Of a stretch of DNA of 64,000 bases, positions 45,835 to 58,919 are shown in pieces. The notes beneath the pieces are model-generated. The model saw only the letters and a program-made list of their open reading frames with translations, did not search any database and had not been told where the DNA came from. Each line of letters begins with the position of its first letter. Position 1 is the first letter of the stretch. Origin of the DNA: Lautropia sp. (lineage in GTDB: Bacteria > Pseudomonadota > Gammaproteobacteria > Burkholderiales > Burkholderiaceae_E); contig JAUNKF010000008.1 in assembly GCA_030532895.1 (NCBI GenBank), forward strand, positions 62,001 to 126,000, in the 5' to 3' direction. Position numbers and translations under genes: made by a program.

Positions 45835-47288
45835 AGCAGCCGCAGCAGCTGGCCGTGCAGCTGGCCGGCCAATTGGTCGGGTATCTCAGCCATGATGCCA
45901 ATGAAAGAACCCGTTTCGACATCAGCGAGGCTTACATCGATCTGGGGCCAAGTCGCCCGGTACTCTCCCTGTCGATGGTCCGCCCCGGCAACGAGGCGCA
46001 CACATTGGCGCTGCTACGTGATGAGCGCCACCGAAGTGCGCATGTGAAGGCGCCCCCCTTCTTTTCCAACCTGCTGCCCGAAGGCGCCTTGCGTGCCCGC
46101 ATCGCCAGGCAATTGAAGGTACATGAAGACCGGGAGTTTCTGCTGCTGGCTGCGCTCGGTCATGATCTGCCCGGCGCCATCGAGCTGCTGCCAGCCGACA
46201 GGCTGTCGGAACAGAGCGCGCCTCACACCGACACCACCGCCCCATCCGCCATACACGGTTCGGCCGCATCCCGCACGCACGCCCCATACCCAGACCACGA
46301 CCATGCCTTAGCCGCCAGCGCAGCGCCCGAGGCTTCCGCCAGCATGTTGTCAGACCAAACAGCCAAAAAGTCGGGAGAAACAAAGTCTGCCCAGGCAACC
46401 CTCACCTCACCAACAACCACGACCGACGCTCCCCTGTCATTGACGATGACAGACGACCCGGCGCTGCGTTTCTCGCTCGGGGGCATGCAGCTGAAATTTT
46501 CGATGCTGCGGCAAGGTCAGCGTTACACCTTGCACACGGCCGGTGCCTTGGGGGATTACATCGTGAAGCCACCTTCGGTTGATTTTCCGGCACTGCCACG
46601 GGTGGAGGCTGCCATGATAGCCACGGCGCGTGCCGTCGGCATCGAGGTGCCCGAAGTCTTCCTGGTATCCGCTGACAAAATCGATGGTCTGCCGGCGCTT
46701 CCCTCCTACCTGGCTGATGAGCCTTTTTATGCCATTCGGCGCTTCGACCGCCATCAAGGCGAGCGCGTGCATATCGAGGATTTTGCGCAGGTCTTCAATC
46801 TGCGCCCCTCACAGAAATACAACCGCGCCAATCACGACATGATTGCAGCCACGCTGCTACGCCATGCAGGAGGCATCAAAGACCTTGAAGAGATGAGCCG
46901 ACGCCTGGTGCTGAACGTCCTGCTGGGCAATGGAGACGCTCACCTGAAAAACTGGTCGCTGATTTATGATGACCCTCAACGCCCACGCTTGGCACCTGCC
47001 TATGATCTGGTGTCCACCGTGGCCTACAGCCAGCAGGATACGACGATGGCCCTGAACCTGAGTGGCGTGCGCGCATTTGCCAACATCACGCTCGACACCT
47101 TTGCCCGGCTGTTCACGCGTATTGGCCTCAGCGATCATTCACAGGCGTCTCTGCTCGAAACAGTCAGGATCACCGCCCGACAAGTGAACGACGCTTGGCA
47201 GGATGTCTTTCTGAAAACAGACGTGCCAACGCCTCTCATCCAACGGATCGAAACGCATATCAAGGCCATGCCGTTGGCGCGTGTTTGA
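45831..47288 (+). CDS. hipA: HipA family serine/threonine kinase toxin
   Basis: 485 aa. N-terminal HipA domain (about 8-115) and kinase-like C-terminal half: FSLGGMQLKFSM (214-225), RRFDRHQGERVHIEDF (303-318), catalytic Asp369 and Asn374 in NGDAHLKN, and the AYDL metal Asp392. HipA kinases phosphorylate glutamyl-tRNA synthetase or other targets and cause growth arrest. Residues about 126-203 are a low-complexity His/Ala/Ser/Thr insertion between the two domains. All catalytic residues are kept, so the toxin may be active. Confidence 0.92.
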   Translation: MKQPQQLAVQLAGQLVGYLSHDANERTRFDISEAYIDLGPSRPVLSLSMVRPGNEAHTLALLRDERHRSAHVKAPPFFSNLLPEGALRARIARQLKVHEDREFLLLAALGHDLPGAIELLPADRLSEQSAPHTDTTAPSAIHGSAASRTHAPYPDHDHALAASAAPEASASMLSDQTAKKSGETKSAQATLTSPTTTTDAPLSLTMTDDPALRFSLGGMQLKFSMLRQGQRYTLHTAGALGDYIVKPPSVDFPALPRVEAAMIATARAVGIEVPEVFLVSADKIDGLPALPSYLADEPFYAIRRFDRHQGERVHIEDFAQVFNLRPSQKYNRANHDMIAATLLRHAGGIKDLEEMSRRLVLNVLLGNGDAHLKNWSLIYDDPQRPRLAPAYDLVSTVAYSQQDTTMALNLSGVRAFANITLDTFARLFTRIGLSDHSQASLLETVRITARQVNDAWQDVFLKTDVPTPLIQRIETHIKAMPLARV

Positions 47289-47390
47289 TCAACCCTGAGG
47301 ATACGCTGAACAAGTCCACGCGGACGTCACATCCTCGGAACGGGCGAATGCCTGGGTTAGCAGGTAGTCACGGGCTGCCGTCAGCCGCCG

Positions 47391-48056
47391 TCACCATTGA
47401 GCCGCCATCACCATGGCCGAAAAACGCCGGGACACAGCCTCCATCATGGCTTGACGGCTGGTATCGTCAGCATATCGGCCGGCCAGCGACCCATCCAGCA
47501 GGAGGGTGGCCAGGCCATGTACATGCGCCCACAGGATGTTGACCAGAACCTCATCCACAGGCGTGTCAGCCGAACGACTGGACGCCTGCACCAAATGGGC
47601 CAAACGCAACAACTCGGCATAAGCACCATCAGCCGTCTCGGCCACGGTCGGGAAATGAGCGGGGTTACACATGTCTGGCCGGAACATGATGCGAAAGACC
47701 CCAGGGTTGGCCAACGCAAAAGCCAGATAGCAGTCGGCCGATGCCGTGAGCAACGCCTCGATACCAAGCTGATCGGCGCGATCATGCACCGCCTTGAGCC
47801 GAAGACGAAGATCCTCAAAACCCAACCGAACCAGCTCGGCCAGAATGGCCTCCCGGCTTTCAAAATGATGATAAGGGGCCTGATGGGTGCAGCCAGCCTG
47901 CCTGGCCACTTCACGCATGCTCAAGGCCGATGGGCCGCCCGTGTCGAGCAAGCGGCGACTGATGTCGAGCAGTTCGGCCCGCAAATCCCGTCCTGCATCG
48001 GCCTTTGGTCTGCCCCTTGTCCTGCGCTGCTCACCCGGCATCTGTCCACTGTCCAT
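47391..48056 (-). CDS. TetR/AcrR family transcriptional regulator
   Basis: 221 aa. The N-terminal HTH is typical (ALSMREVARQAGCTHQAPYHHFESREAIL, about 42-70). The C-terminal part resembles the TetR_C domain of the WHG-like group. The open frame extends further upstream; the ATG at 48056 (or 48041) is preferred. It diverges from the FAD oxidoreductase fusion gene, with a TetR-type palindrome between them, so it probably represses that gene. Confidence 0.85.
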   Translation of the reverse strand: MDSGQMPGEQRRTRGRPKADAGRDLRAELLDISRRLLDTGGPSALSMREVARQAGCTHQAPYHHFESREAILAELVRLGFEDLRLRLKAVHDRADQLGIEALLTASADCYLAFALANPGVFRIMFRPDMCNPAHFPTVAETADGAYAELLRLAHLVQASSRSADTPVDEVLVNILWAHVHGLATLLLDGSLAGRYADDTSRQAMMEAVSRRFSAMVMAAQW

Positions 48057-48287
48057 GTTGTTGACTGCCTGTATCGCAGGCGCTTGGCGCACGTCACGCA
48101 CTGACTCGCCCCCATGAGAACCACATTCTGCCATCGCTTGCACACAGCCTTCCAGGCTACCAAGCCAGATCAAGCGGAATCAGGTCATGCCGGATCATGC
48201 CAAGTGCCACCAGGAGACGCCTAATCATGCCGGGTGGTGCGAGATGACACCAAACGATGTCAGCTGGGGGTTCATACACAATATTAT

Positions 48288-48300
48288 TAGACATTGTCTA
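48288..48300. promoter_or_regulatory. Perfect palindrome TAGACA-T-TGTCTA, likely TetR operator
   Basis: A 13-bp perfect palindrome in an A/T-rich patch, about 55 bp before the fusion gene's ATG. Size and symmetry match TetR-family operators. Upstream the sequence TCATGCC occurs three times between 48180 and 48240, of unknown meaning. Confidence 0.55.
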
Positions 48301-48355
48301 TTTTATGGTAGGCTAGGCACATTCATCGCCTCCTCACTCAGCCAGGAGACCTCTC

Positions 48356-50845
48356 ATGCCCACCTCCAACGACTACGACATCATCGTCATCGGCTCCGGC
48401 ATCGGGGGTCTGACCGCCGCAGGCTTGCTGGCCAGGGTGGCCCACAAGCGGGTGCTGGTACTGGAAAAACATCTGGAACCGGGTGGTTTGACCCACAGCT
48501 TCCGGCGCGATGGCGCCAGTTGGGATGTGGGGGTGCATTACATCGGTCAGATGGGTGAACACAGCCCCAACCGTTTGCTGTTCGATTACCTGTCAGCGGG
48601 CAAGCTTCAATGGAATCCGATGCCGGACGCCTTCGAGCGCTTCGTGTATCCGGGGATGGATTTTCGGGTGCCTTCGGACGCCGGCCGATATCAGCAAGCA
48701 CTGATCGAGGCTTTTCCTGATGAGCGCGCGGCCATCGAAAAGTATTTTCGGGATTTGCGTCGGGCTGCCCGCTGGGCAGGCTGGCATTTCATGCAGGACA
48801 TGGTGCCGGGCTTCTTCGTGCCCGTGCTTCGGTTGTTGAGGCGGTTTGACCAGCGTTTTGGGGCACAAACCACGGGCGATTATTTGAAGCAGCACATCCG
48901 GTCGCCCGCCCTGCGCGCGTTGCTCGGCACTCAGTGGGGCGATTATGGGCTGCCGCCCGCACGCAGCCCTTTTGCCCTCCATGCGACCATTGTCACCCAT
49001 TACCTGCAAGGCGCCTGGTTTCCTGCCGGCGGTAGTGCTCAGATTGCCCGGACAATCGAGACGGTACTGGAGAAACACGGTGGTGCCGTGCGGGTGGGCC
49101 AGGAAGTGACGGCCATTGCCCTGAATGAGCAGGGTCAGGCTTGCGGCGTTCAGGTGACAGACCATCGCGGGCCAAAACCGCAGACCCGGCTTTTCAAGGC
49201 GCCCGTCATCATCTCGGCCATCGGTGCGCGCCCCACGTATGAGCGTTTGCTGCCCACCGATGGCCCCATTGACGAGCACACGGCTGCCTTGCGCCGACAA
49301 ATCCAAACCTTGGGGCACGGACTTTCAGCGGTGGTGCTCTATCTGCGCCTCAACACCGACCCGCGACAGCTGGGTATCGAAGGCGAAAACATCTGGATCA
49401 ACACGAGCCTGGGTCACGACGATATCGACAGCGCCACGCACGACCTGCTGCATGGACATGCACGTCATCTCTACGTCTCCTTTCCGTCGATCAAGGCCGG
49501 CCACACCCAGGCACATACCGTGGAAATCATCGCCTTCGTCAACCCCAAGGCTTTTGAGCGCTGGGCGAACACCACCCACCGGCAACGCGGTGAGGCTTAC
49601 GAAGCCCTGAAAACGACGATCAGCGACGGGATGCTGAGCGTGGCAGACAAGGTACTACCCGGTCTGCGAGCGGCTGTGACCTATCAGGAACTCTCCACAC
49701 CGCTGACCGTCGAGCACTACACAGGCCATGCCCACGGTGCGTTTTACGGCCTGCCCGCCACCCCCGAGCGCTTTCTGGGCGAACCCATCCGCGCACGCAC
49801 ACCCATCGATGGCCTGTTTCTGGCAGGCCAGGATGCCTGCACGCTCGGCATCATGGGCGCGATGATGGGTGGCATGGCGGCGGCCTGCCAGGTGCTTGGG
49901 CCGGCGCGCGGCTATCCGATGATCCAGAAGGCCATTCGTGACGATGCTGCGAAACGGCAGACAGAACCCCTTACTTCATCAACGATCGTCACACCAACCG
50001 TAGCCGATCCCCGGAGGGCAAACCAGTCACCAACCCAAGCAAACGATGCCGGGCACGATGCGCAGCAGAACGCTTCCGCATCATCGACGCCCCACCTGAC
50101 TACCAACAAGGGTCAGCTGGCAACCTTGCCGGAGCAAGCAGCGCTGCTGTCAGAAAACAAATACCACGCCACCTTGATCAGCCGCGCTGCCCTTACCGCG
50201 TCGATCTGGCAGGTTCAGTTTTCACTGCAAGGCCGCGTCGATGCTTTCACCGCAGGGCAATTTGCCCGCTTGCATGTGGGTCAACATCATTGGCGGGATT
50301 ATTCCATTGCCTGTTTGCAGCCCGACCCGAACAACCCGGATCAATCACGCCTGACGCTACTCGTCAGCACCCGCACAGGCGGCGAAGGCTCCCGCTTCAT
50401 CGAACACGCACCGCTCGGCACCACAACCCAGGTTGAATTGCCCTTGGGCCAATACACACTGGCAGAAAATTCACACCGAAAAATCTTCGTGGCCACCGGT
50501 ACAGGGCTGGCCCCCTTCCTGCCGATGCTCGCCAGCCTGAATGAAACAGGGCTCAGACAAGCAACCTTGATCTTTGGTTGCCGCACAGCCGAGGACGATC
50601 TGACCACCAAACTACCCGATGCCCCACCGTTGCCCGGCACGATCATCCGCTGCTACAGCCGGATGCACGGCACAGGTTCAGGCGAAACGCTCTTACACGG
50701 CCGCGTTACCGATGCACTGAACACGCTGTCTTTCACGCCGGATGACACCGATTTCTACCTGTGTGGTGCATCCAGCATGGTGGCCGACTGCCGGGCACTG
50801 CTCGCCAAGCGTGGTGCCCGACATGTCTGGGTGGAGATGTACTGA
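48356..50845 (+). CDS. Fusion of retinol-saturase/CrtI-like FAD oxidoreductase with ferredoxin-reductase domain
   Basis: 829 aa. Residues about 1-520 are a COG1233-type (phytoene desaturase/retinol saturase-like) FAD protein: GSGIGGLTAAGLLA (13-26), LEKHLEPGGLTHSF (36-49) and the C-terminal FAD-contact block GLFLAGQDACTLGIMGAMMGG (486-506). Residues about 600-829 are an FNR-like reductase: RDYS (647-650) for flavin, GTGLAP (715-720) for NAD(P)H, and CGASSMVADC near the end. A Ser/Thr/Asn/Gln linker (about 530-598) joins them. The layout suggests an enzyme that brings its own NAD(P)H electron input. The substrate is unknown; unsaturated lipid or isoprenoid reduction is a family-based guess. 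It is divergent from a TetR regulator. Confidence 0.88.
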   Translation: MPTSNDYDIIVIGSGIGGLTAAGLLARVAHKRVLVLEKHLEPGGLTHSFRRDGASWDVGVHYIGQMGEHSPNRLLFDYLSAGKLQWNPMPDAFERFVYPGMDFRVPSDAGRYQQALIEAFPDERAAIEKYFRDLRRAARWAGWHFMQDMVPGFFVPVLRLLRRFDQRFGAQTTGDYLKQHIRSPALRALLGTQWGDYGLPPARSPFALHATIVTHYLQGAWFPAGGSAQIARTIETVLEKHGGAVRVGQEVTAIALNEQGQACGVQVTDHRGPKPQTRLFKAPVIISAIGARPTYERLLPTDGPIDEHTAALRRQIQTLGHGLSAVVLYLRLNTDPRQLGIEGENIWINTSLGHDDIDSATHDLLHGHARHLYVSFPSIKAGHTQAHTVEIIAFVNPKAFERWANTTHRQRGEAYEALKTTISDGMLSVADKVLPGLRAAVTYQELSTPLTVEHYTGHAHGAFYGLPATPERFLGEPIRARTPIDGLFLAGQDACTLGIMGAMMGGMAAACQVLGPARGYPMIQKAIRDDAAKRQTEPLTSSTIVTPTVADPRRANQSPTQANDAGHDAQQNASASSTPHLTTNKGQLATLPEQAALLSENKYHATLISRAALTASIWQVQFSLQGRVDAFTAGQFARLHVGQHHWRDYSIACLQPDPNNPDQSRLTLLVSTRTGGEGSRFIEHAPLGTTTQVELPLGQYTLAENSHRKIFVATGTGLAPFLPMLASLNETGLRQATLIFGCRTAEDDLTTKLPDAPPLPGTIIRCYSRMHGTGSGETLLHGRVTDALNTLSFTPDDTDFYLCGASSMVADCRALLAKRGARHVWVEMY

Positions 50846-50927
50846 TGCAGCGCACAACGGGCTGGTCTCACGCGCCTCAAGTGCTTAGAATAGGCAAGCA
50901 CATTCATCATGCACAAGGAAGATGCGC

Positions 50928-51173
50928 ATGAAACATACGCAGTCAACCCCCACGCCACGCAAGGCCGTCAACGTCAGCCTTGATCCGTCTTTGCTGGCCA
51001 AAGCCCGCGCCCTGAAGATCAATCTGTCAGCCACACTGGAACAAGCGCTGATCGAGCAGGTAGCCACACGCGAGCAGGCTGCATGGTTGGCAGAAAATCG
51101 CGCCGCCATTGACGCCTACAACCAGCTCGTTAGCGAGCATGGCTGTTTTGGCGACGCTCATCGGAGTTTCTGA
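50928..51173 (+). CDS. ccdA: CcdA family antitoxin
   Basis: 81 aa. RHH-type N-terminus (AVNVSLDPSLLAKARALKINLS) and the C-terminal toxin-binding region (WLAENRAAIDAYNQLVSEHGCFGDAHRSF) match CcdA. AAGGAAG lies 6 nt before this ATG; the ATG at 50922 directly abuts it and is unlikely. The stop overlaps the start of a ccdB remnant (TGATG). With CcdB lost it can no longer serve a toxin here. Confidence 0.9.
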   Translation: MKHTQSTPTPRKAVNVSLDPSLLAKARALKINLSATLEQALIEQVATREQAAWLAENRAAIDAYNQLVSEHGCFGDAHRSF

Positions 51174-51256
51174 TGGGCCAATTCCATGTACATGAAAACA
51201 AGAACGCCGCCACGCGACGCCTTTACCCGTTGTTGCTGGATATAACACGCACTTAA
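51173..51256 (+). pseudogene. ccdB: Truncated ccdB toxin remnant
   Basis: 27 codons starting with the ATG that overlaps the ccdA stop. The peptide begins QFHVHENKNAATR and continues with YPLLLDI, the N-terminus of chromosomal CcdB, then stops at TAA. A full CcdB is about 100 aa. No continuation is seen before thiC, so the rest was deleted, including the region that binds gyrase. Confidence 0.8.
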
Positions 51257-51264
51257 TTCCCCAC

Positions 51265-51282
51265 CACCTGCCACAGCAGGTG
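51265..51282. terminator. Stem-loop between ccdB remnant and thiC 3' end
   Basis: CACCTGC-CACA-GCAGGTG, perfect 7-bp stem, 32 bp past the thiC stop on the minus strand. There is no T tract, so intrinsic termination is uncertain. Confidence 0.4.
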
Positions 51283-51313
51283 ATAGGGAGAACAAGCACT
51301 CAATCAGAGACGA

Positions 51314-53436
<2,123 letters not shown>

Positions 53437-53526
53437 TCTCCTTACGTCGGTGTTAACCGTCTCAAGTTCTCGGGTCTGGCTTTCTCCCAACGGAAAAAGC
53501 CATCTCAGCACAGGGCACCCCGGAGC
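53437..53526 (-). ncRNA. TPP riboswitch (THI element) upstream of thiC
   Basis: On the minus strand the element opens with CTCCGGGGTGCCC and reads CTGAGATGGC, the conserved TPP aptamer arm. Later come ACCCGAGAACTTGAGACGG and TTAACACCGACGTAAGGAG, the matching second arm and closing helix. Order and spacing fit the THI box. A TATACT -10-like box lies just upstream (53534-53539), so transcription starts almost at the aptamer. Confidence 0.9.
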
Positions 53527-53533
53527 TGTGGGG

Positions 53534-53539
53534 AGTATA
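53534..53539 (-). promoter_or_regulatory. -10 box for thiC transcript
   Basis: TATACT on the minus strand, 8 bp before the riboswitch. No good -35 match at 16-18 bp. Confidence 0.45.
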
Positions 53540-53619
53540 AGGTATCCATCTGGCTGTAGGCAGCTTGCATCCGGGCAGCCGGCCTAGGGTTATCCCTTGT
53601 TCGTGCGTTGTCCTCCTTC

Positions 53620-53859
53620 TCAGCCCCTTGCCTCACCTCCCCCATCCAAAACCCGACATCCCTGCCTGCTCAGCTGACGAATCTCGTCCAGTTCGACATC
53701 AAAGGCATCGTCAACATCGGCTGCAGCGTGTCCTCCCGCAAAGGTTTCGGCCAGGGTTTTCGCGCGCGTGACACACTTATCCGTCCTGGCGCCAGGGCGA
53801 ACGAGTTCAAAGCACGCCATCACCTCTGTCTGCTGTTCATCCTCATGAATGGGGAACAT
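53620..53859 (-). CDS. Small hypothetical protein
   Basis: 79 aa beginning MFPIHEDEQQTEVMA, with GGGAG 6 nt before the ATG. The middle (KTLAETFAGGHAAADVDDAFDVELDEIRQL) is acidic and coding-like, but I recognise no family. It sits between the thiC promoter and the divergent acid phosphatase gene. Given the many decayed toxin-antitoxin genes here, a remnant is possible. It may also be a chance frame. Confidence 0.3.
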   Translation of the reverse strand: MFPIHEDEQQTEVMACFELVRPGARTDKCVTRAKTLAETFAGGHAAADVDDAFDVELDEIRQLSRQGCRVLDGGGEARG

Positions 53860-54005
53860 GGCTATCTCCCTGGATGAGTGGATCATGTTTGATGATATCC
53901 GCTAGTATTCGGTTGGCTTGCAAGCTGCTCTCCGAAGAAACCAGCAAAAAGCGCCTACTACCTGCCATTTCCCCAGTCATAAACCAGAACCAAGGAGCCC
54001 CCACG

Positions 54006-54899
54006 ATGAAGACATCAACAGCCACCTGGCTAGCACTTGCACTGTATGCCGCTTCAACCTCGGCCGTGTTGGCCGCGACCAATCCTCCGGTCAACGCCTC
54101 TGATGCCCCGACGAAGGTCGAAGCCACCGACCGTGCGACAAGGCAGTCAGCCAATCAGCAAGGCGGCAACATCCTGACGATGGCAGTGGCCTGGAAGCAG
54201 ACGGCGGCAGAATATCGGGCGCTTTATCACCAGGGCTTCAATCTGGCGAGAATGCAGGTGGAGGCGGCGCTGAAAAACCGTAAACCCGGCGACAAGCCGC
54301 TCGCCGTGATCACCGATGTGGATGACACGGTGCTCAGCCCGGTGGATTACTGGGGGCATCTGATCGAGCATGGCATCGACTTTTTTGATGACAGCGTCTG
54401 GGATCGCTGGGTGCCGGAAAACCGCTTCCTGCCCACGGCGGGGGCGCTGGATTTTCTCAATTTCTGCCAGCAAAATAATGTGACCGTGTTCTACGTGACG
54501 AGCCGGGATCAGGGGGAAAACACCTACCAGCATGCCGAGGCCAATCTGCGGGCGGCCGGTTTTCCTTATGCGGATCGTGAGCACCTGGTGGTGCTGAGAG
54601 ATACCTCCAACAAGGAGACGGAGCAGCTGAAAATCGCTGAAAAATACGAGGTCATCACCTTTCTGGGTGACAACCTCAATGACTTCAAGCGCGCCTATTA
54701 TGTGAAGGACGTGGACGAGCGAACCCGCTTGATGGAAGCCGATCGGGCGCTGTATGGGACGAAATTCGTGATCTTCCCGAACCCGACGGACGGGCACTGG
54801 GTGCGAGCGATCTTTGGCGAGTCTGAGCCACCGGCCACGGCGGCCAATCGGGCAATCTGGGACAAGGCTGCGCAAAAGCACAGATGGGAGCCGAAGTGA
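54006..54899 (+). CDS. Class C (e(P4)-like) acid phosphatase / 5'-nucleotidase, HAD family
   Basis: 297 aa. The N-terminus has a signal peptide (residues 1-24, cleaved near VLAA-T) without a lipobox cysteine, unlike the lipoprotein e(P4). HAD motif DVDDTVLSP (104-112) and C-terminal GDNLNDF are intact, with the YVTSRDQGENT block between. It would dephosphorylate nucleotides or other phosphomonoesters in the periplasm. AAGGAG precedes the ATG. The stop overlaps the ATG of a small DUF1778-like remnant. Confidence 0.9.
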   Translation: MKTSTATWLALALYAASTSAVLAATNPPVNASDAPTKVEATDRATRQSANQQGGNILTMAVAWKQTAAEYRALYHQGFNLARMQVEAALKNRKPGDKPLAVITDVDDTVLSPVDYWGHLIEHGIDFFDDSVWDRWVPENRFLPTAGALDFLNFCQQNNVTVFYVTSRDQGENTYQHAEANLRAAGFPYADREHLVVLRDTSNKETEQLKIAEKYEVITFLGDNLNDFKRAYYVKDVDERTRLMEADRALYGTKFVIFPNPTDGHWVRAIFGESEPPATAANRAIWDKAAQKHRWEPK

Positions 54900-55069
54900 T
54901 GATACAGATGACGCCCGAGGGGTTTGAGGACTTCATGGCCGTCATCGAGGCACCTCCAACCGTGGTGCCAGAGATGGTTCGCATCCTTGAGCGCCCTGCT
55001 CCGTGGGAGGAGGGCTACAACATCAGAAACGTAAACGTGCAGGATCATGCGCTGGAGGCTGAATCCTGA
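54899..55069 (+). pseudogene. C-terminal remnant of a DUF1778/TacA-type antitoxin
   Basis: 56 codons. The MTPEGFEDFMAVIEAPP and LERPAPWE stretches resemble the toxin-binding tail of DUF1778 antitoxins. The N-terminal RHH DNA-binding half is missing, and no GNAT (TacT-like) toxin follows. The ATG overlaps the phosphatase stop (TGATG), so it might still be translated. Family assignment is moderate. Confidence 0.5.
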
Positions 55070-55074
55070 CAAAA

Positions 55075-55101
55075 GGGGCGCCAAAGCGCCCCTTCTTTTT
55101 T
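55075..55101 (+). terminator. Rho-independent terminator after acid phosphatase/remnant
   Basis: GGGGCGC-CAAA-GCGCCCC stem-loop followed by TTCTTTTTT. Confidence 0.88.
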
Positions 55102-55193
55102 ACTGCCGTTGTCAGACCTGGAACCGGGCGCTTCCCTCATCCGGACAAACGTCCGGACAGGAAGCGCGGCGGTTCAGAGCACCGATCAGCTGA

Positions 55194-57470
<2,277 letters not shown>

Positions 57471-57492
57471 TCATGATGCGGGCTTGAACGCC

Positions 57493-57514
57493 GGCTTTGA
57501 AACGCCGCAAAGCC
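57493..57514. other. Stem-loop in katG leader
   Basis: GGCTTTG (57493-57499) pairs with CAAAGCC (57508-57514). Role unknown. Confidence 0.35.
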
Positions 57515-57609
57515 CCCCTGTCACCGACGGAACTACTGACAGACGTACCATCCCGAGCCGGACAGGCCCAGGATCTGGCGCTTGGCCAGAAGAAAGAGCA
57601 TTAAAGGTA

Positions 57610-57640
57610 CAACCAATTTCTTGATTTACAAAATTGATTG
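57610..57640. promoter_or_regulatory. LysR/OxyR-like palindrome upstream of katG
   Basis: CAACCAATTT-N11-AAATTGATTG: 10-bp arms matching at 9 positions across an 11-bp spacer, in an A/T-rich patch about 240 bp before katG. The T-N11-A layout is that of LysR-type sites, and OxyR is the usual katG activator. The rest of 57372-57886 shows no gene. Confidence 0.45.
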
Positions 57641-57886
57641 TTTGAATTTTTGCGGTTGTTTTTATCTATCGAGTCGGCCGATATGAGCGCCTGCTACGGA
57701 AGGTCGGCTATCCATGCGGATCGGTGCGGGGCGGCCCCTTGTCGGCCCTCAGAGCACCCTCAGCGTCGAGACGGTTGAGGGCGCCCAACTGATGCGCCCT
57801 CCCCACGAAAGTGACGTGTTTTAGGCTCAGAAGACCGAGAAAGCGTGTTATGAACTTATTCGTCCCCGCGCTGGCCCCAAAACAAC

Positions 57887-57909
57887 GAGGGCTGCACATG
57901 GCAGCCCTC
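57887..57909 (-). terminator. Terminator hairpin after uppP
   Basis: Perfect 9-bp stem GAGGGCTGC/GCAGCCCTC with a 5-nt loop. On the minus strand it is followed by GTTGTTTTGG. It lies about 85 bp past the uppP stop. Confidence 0.6.
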
Positions 57910-57994
57910 AACTTTCCGATTGCCATCAGGTCTTCAGCCCAGTCTTTCTGACTGGCTCGTCTTCCTGAATGACTTGCTGTTCCGAGTGCCTGGC

Positions 57995-58789
57995 TTATTG
58001 CCCCGGCAACCAGATCAGCAAGGCAGCGCCCAGCAGGATGCGGTAGATGGCAAAGCCGGTGTAGCGGTGCTTCTTGATGAAGCCCATCAGCCAGCGGACG
58101 ACGATGAAGCCCGTGATGGTGGCGGCCAGGAAGCCTGCCCCGACACCAGCCCAGTCCTCATTGGCCAGGTTGCCATCCATGAACAGCTCCAGGAAGGCAA
58201 AGGCGCTGGCGGCGAACATGGTGGGGATGCCCACGAGGAAGACGAACTCGGCAGCGGCGGTACGGTTCGAGAGACCCGCCAGCATCGCCATGAAGATGGC
58301 GGCGGCAGATCGCGAGGTGCCAGGGAAGACGCCGGCCACCACTTGCGCAAGGCCCACCAGCACGACCACCTTCCAGGTCACCAGGGTGTTGTCATCGCCA
58401 CGCTTTTCAGCGTAGTGCTCGGCAAACATCATCCAGACGCCACCGATGATCAAGGCCCAGGCGATGGGCGTGACCGTCTCGGGCAGCTCCCAGCCCAGCA
58501 TGCGCACCGGCAGGCCAACCAGCGCCGTCACCATGAAGGCGGCAATCACCTTGATGGCGTAATCGCGGTTCTTCGGATCATTCAGCCCCGTGATGAGCGA
58601 CCAGATCCGCTGGCGGAACACGAGCGTGATGGCCAGAATGGCCCCAGCCTGCACGACGATGTTGAAGAAATCGGAGCGGCGTGGCAGCCAATGCTGAGCG
58701 ATCAGCAAGTGGCCGGTGCTGGAAATGGGCAGAAATTCGGTGAGTCCTTCGATGATGCCGAGCAGGGTTGCGGCAAGCAGATCCGACAT
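57995..58789 (-). CDS. uppP: Undecaprenyl-diphosphate phosphatase
   Basis: 264 aa with about eight helices. The catalytic motifs EGLTEFLPISSTGH (14-27) and PGTSRSAA are intact. It dephosphorylates undecaprenyl pyrophosphate to recycle the lipid carrier for cell-wall synthesis and gives bacitracin tolerance. The start at 58789 gives the family MSDLLAATLLGIIEG opening; 26 upstream in-frame codons are not family sequence. Confidence 0.95.
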   Translation of the reverse strand: MSDLLAATLLGIIEGLTEFLPISSTGHLLIAQHWLPRRSDFFNIVVQAGAILAITLVFRQRIWSLITGLNDPKNRDYAIKVIAAFMVTALVGLPVRMLGWELPETVTPIAWALIIGGVWMMFAEHYAEKRGDDNTLVTWKVVVLVGLAQVVAGVFPGTSRSAAAIFMAMLAGLSNRTAAAEFVFLVGIPTMFAASAFAFLELFMDGNLANEDWAGVGAGFLAATITGFIVVRWLMGFIKKHRYTGFAIYRILLGAALLIWLPGQ

Positions 58790-58919
58790 GGGGAGGTGAT
58801 TCCAGAGGTAACGACAAACCAAAGAGAATAACCGATCACCGCCGCCCTGCTGGTTGAACAAATGCAACCCTCTGAGGAAATTGTGTCAGCCCTGTCGCCC
58901 CCTGATGCGTGCCATGCAC

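Noticed and set aside
57708-57926. 72-codon minus-strand frame between katG and uppP
   Set aside because: Overlaps the uppP terminator hairpin, lacks a ribosome site and family features.
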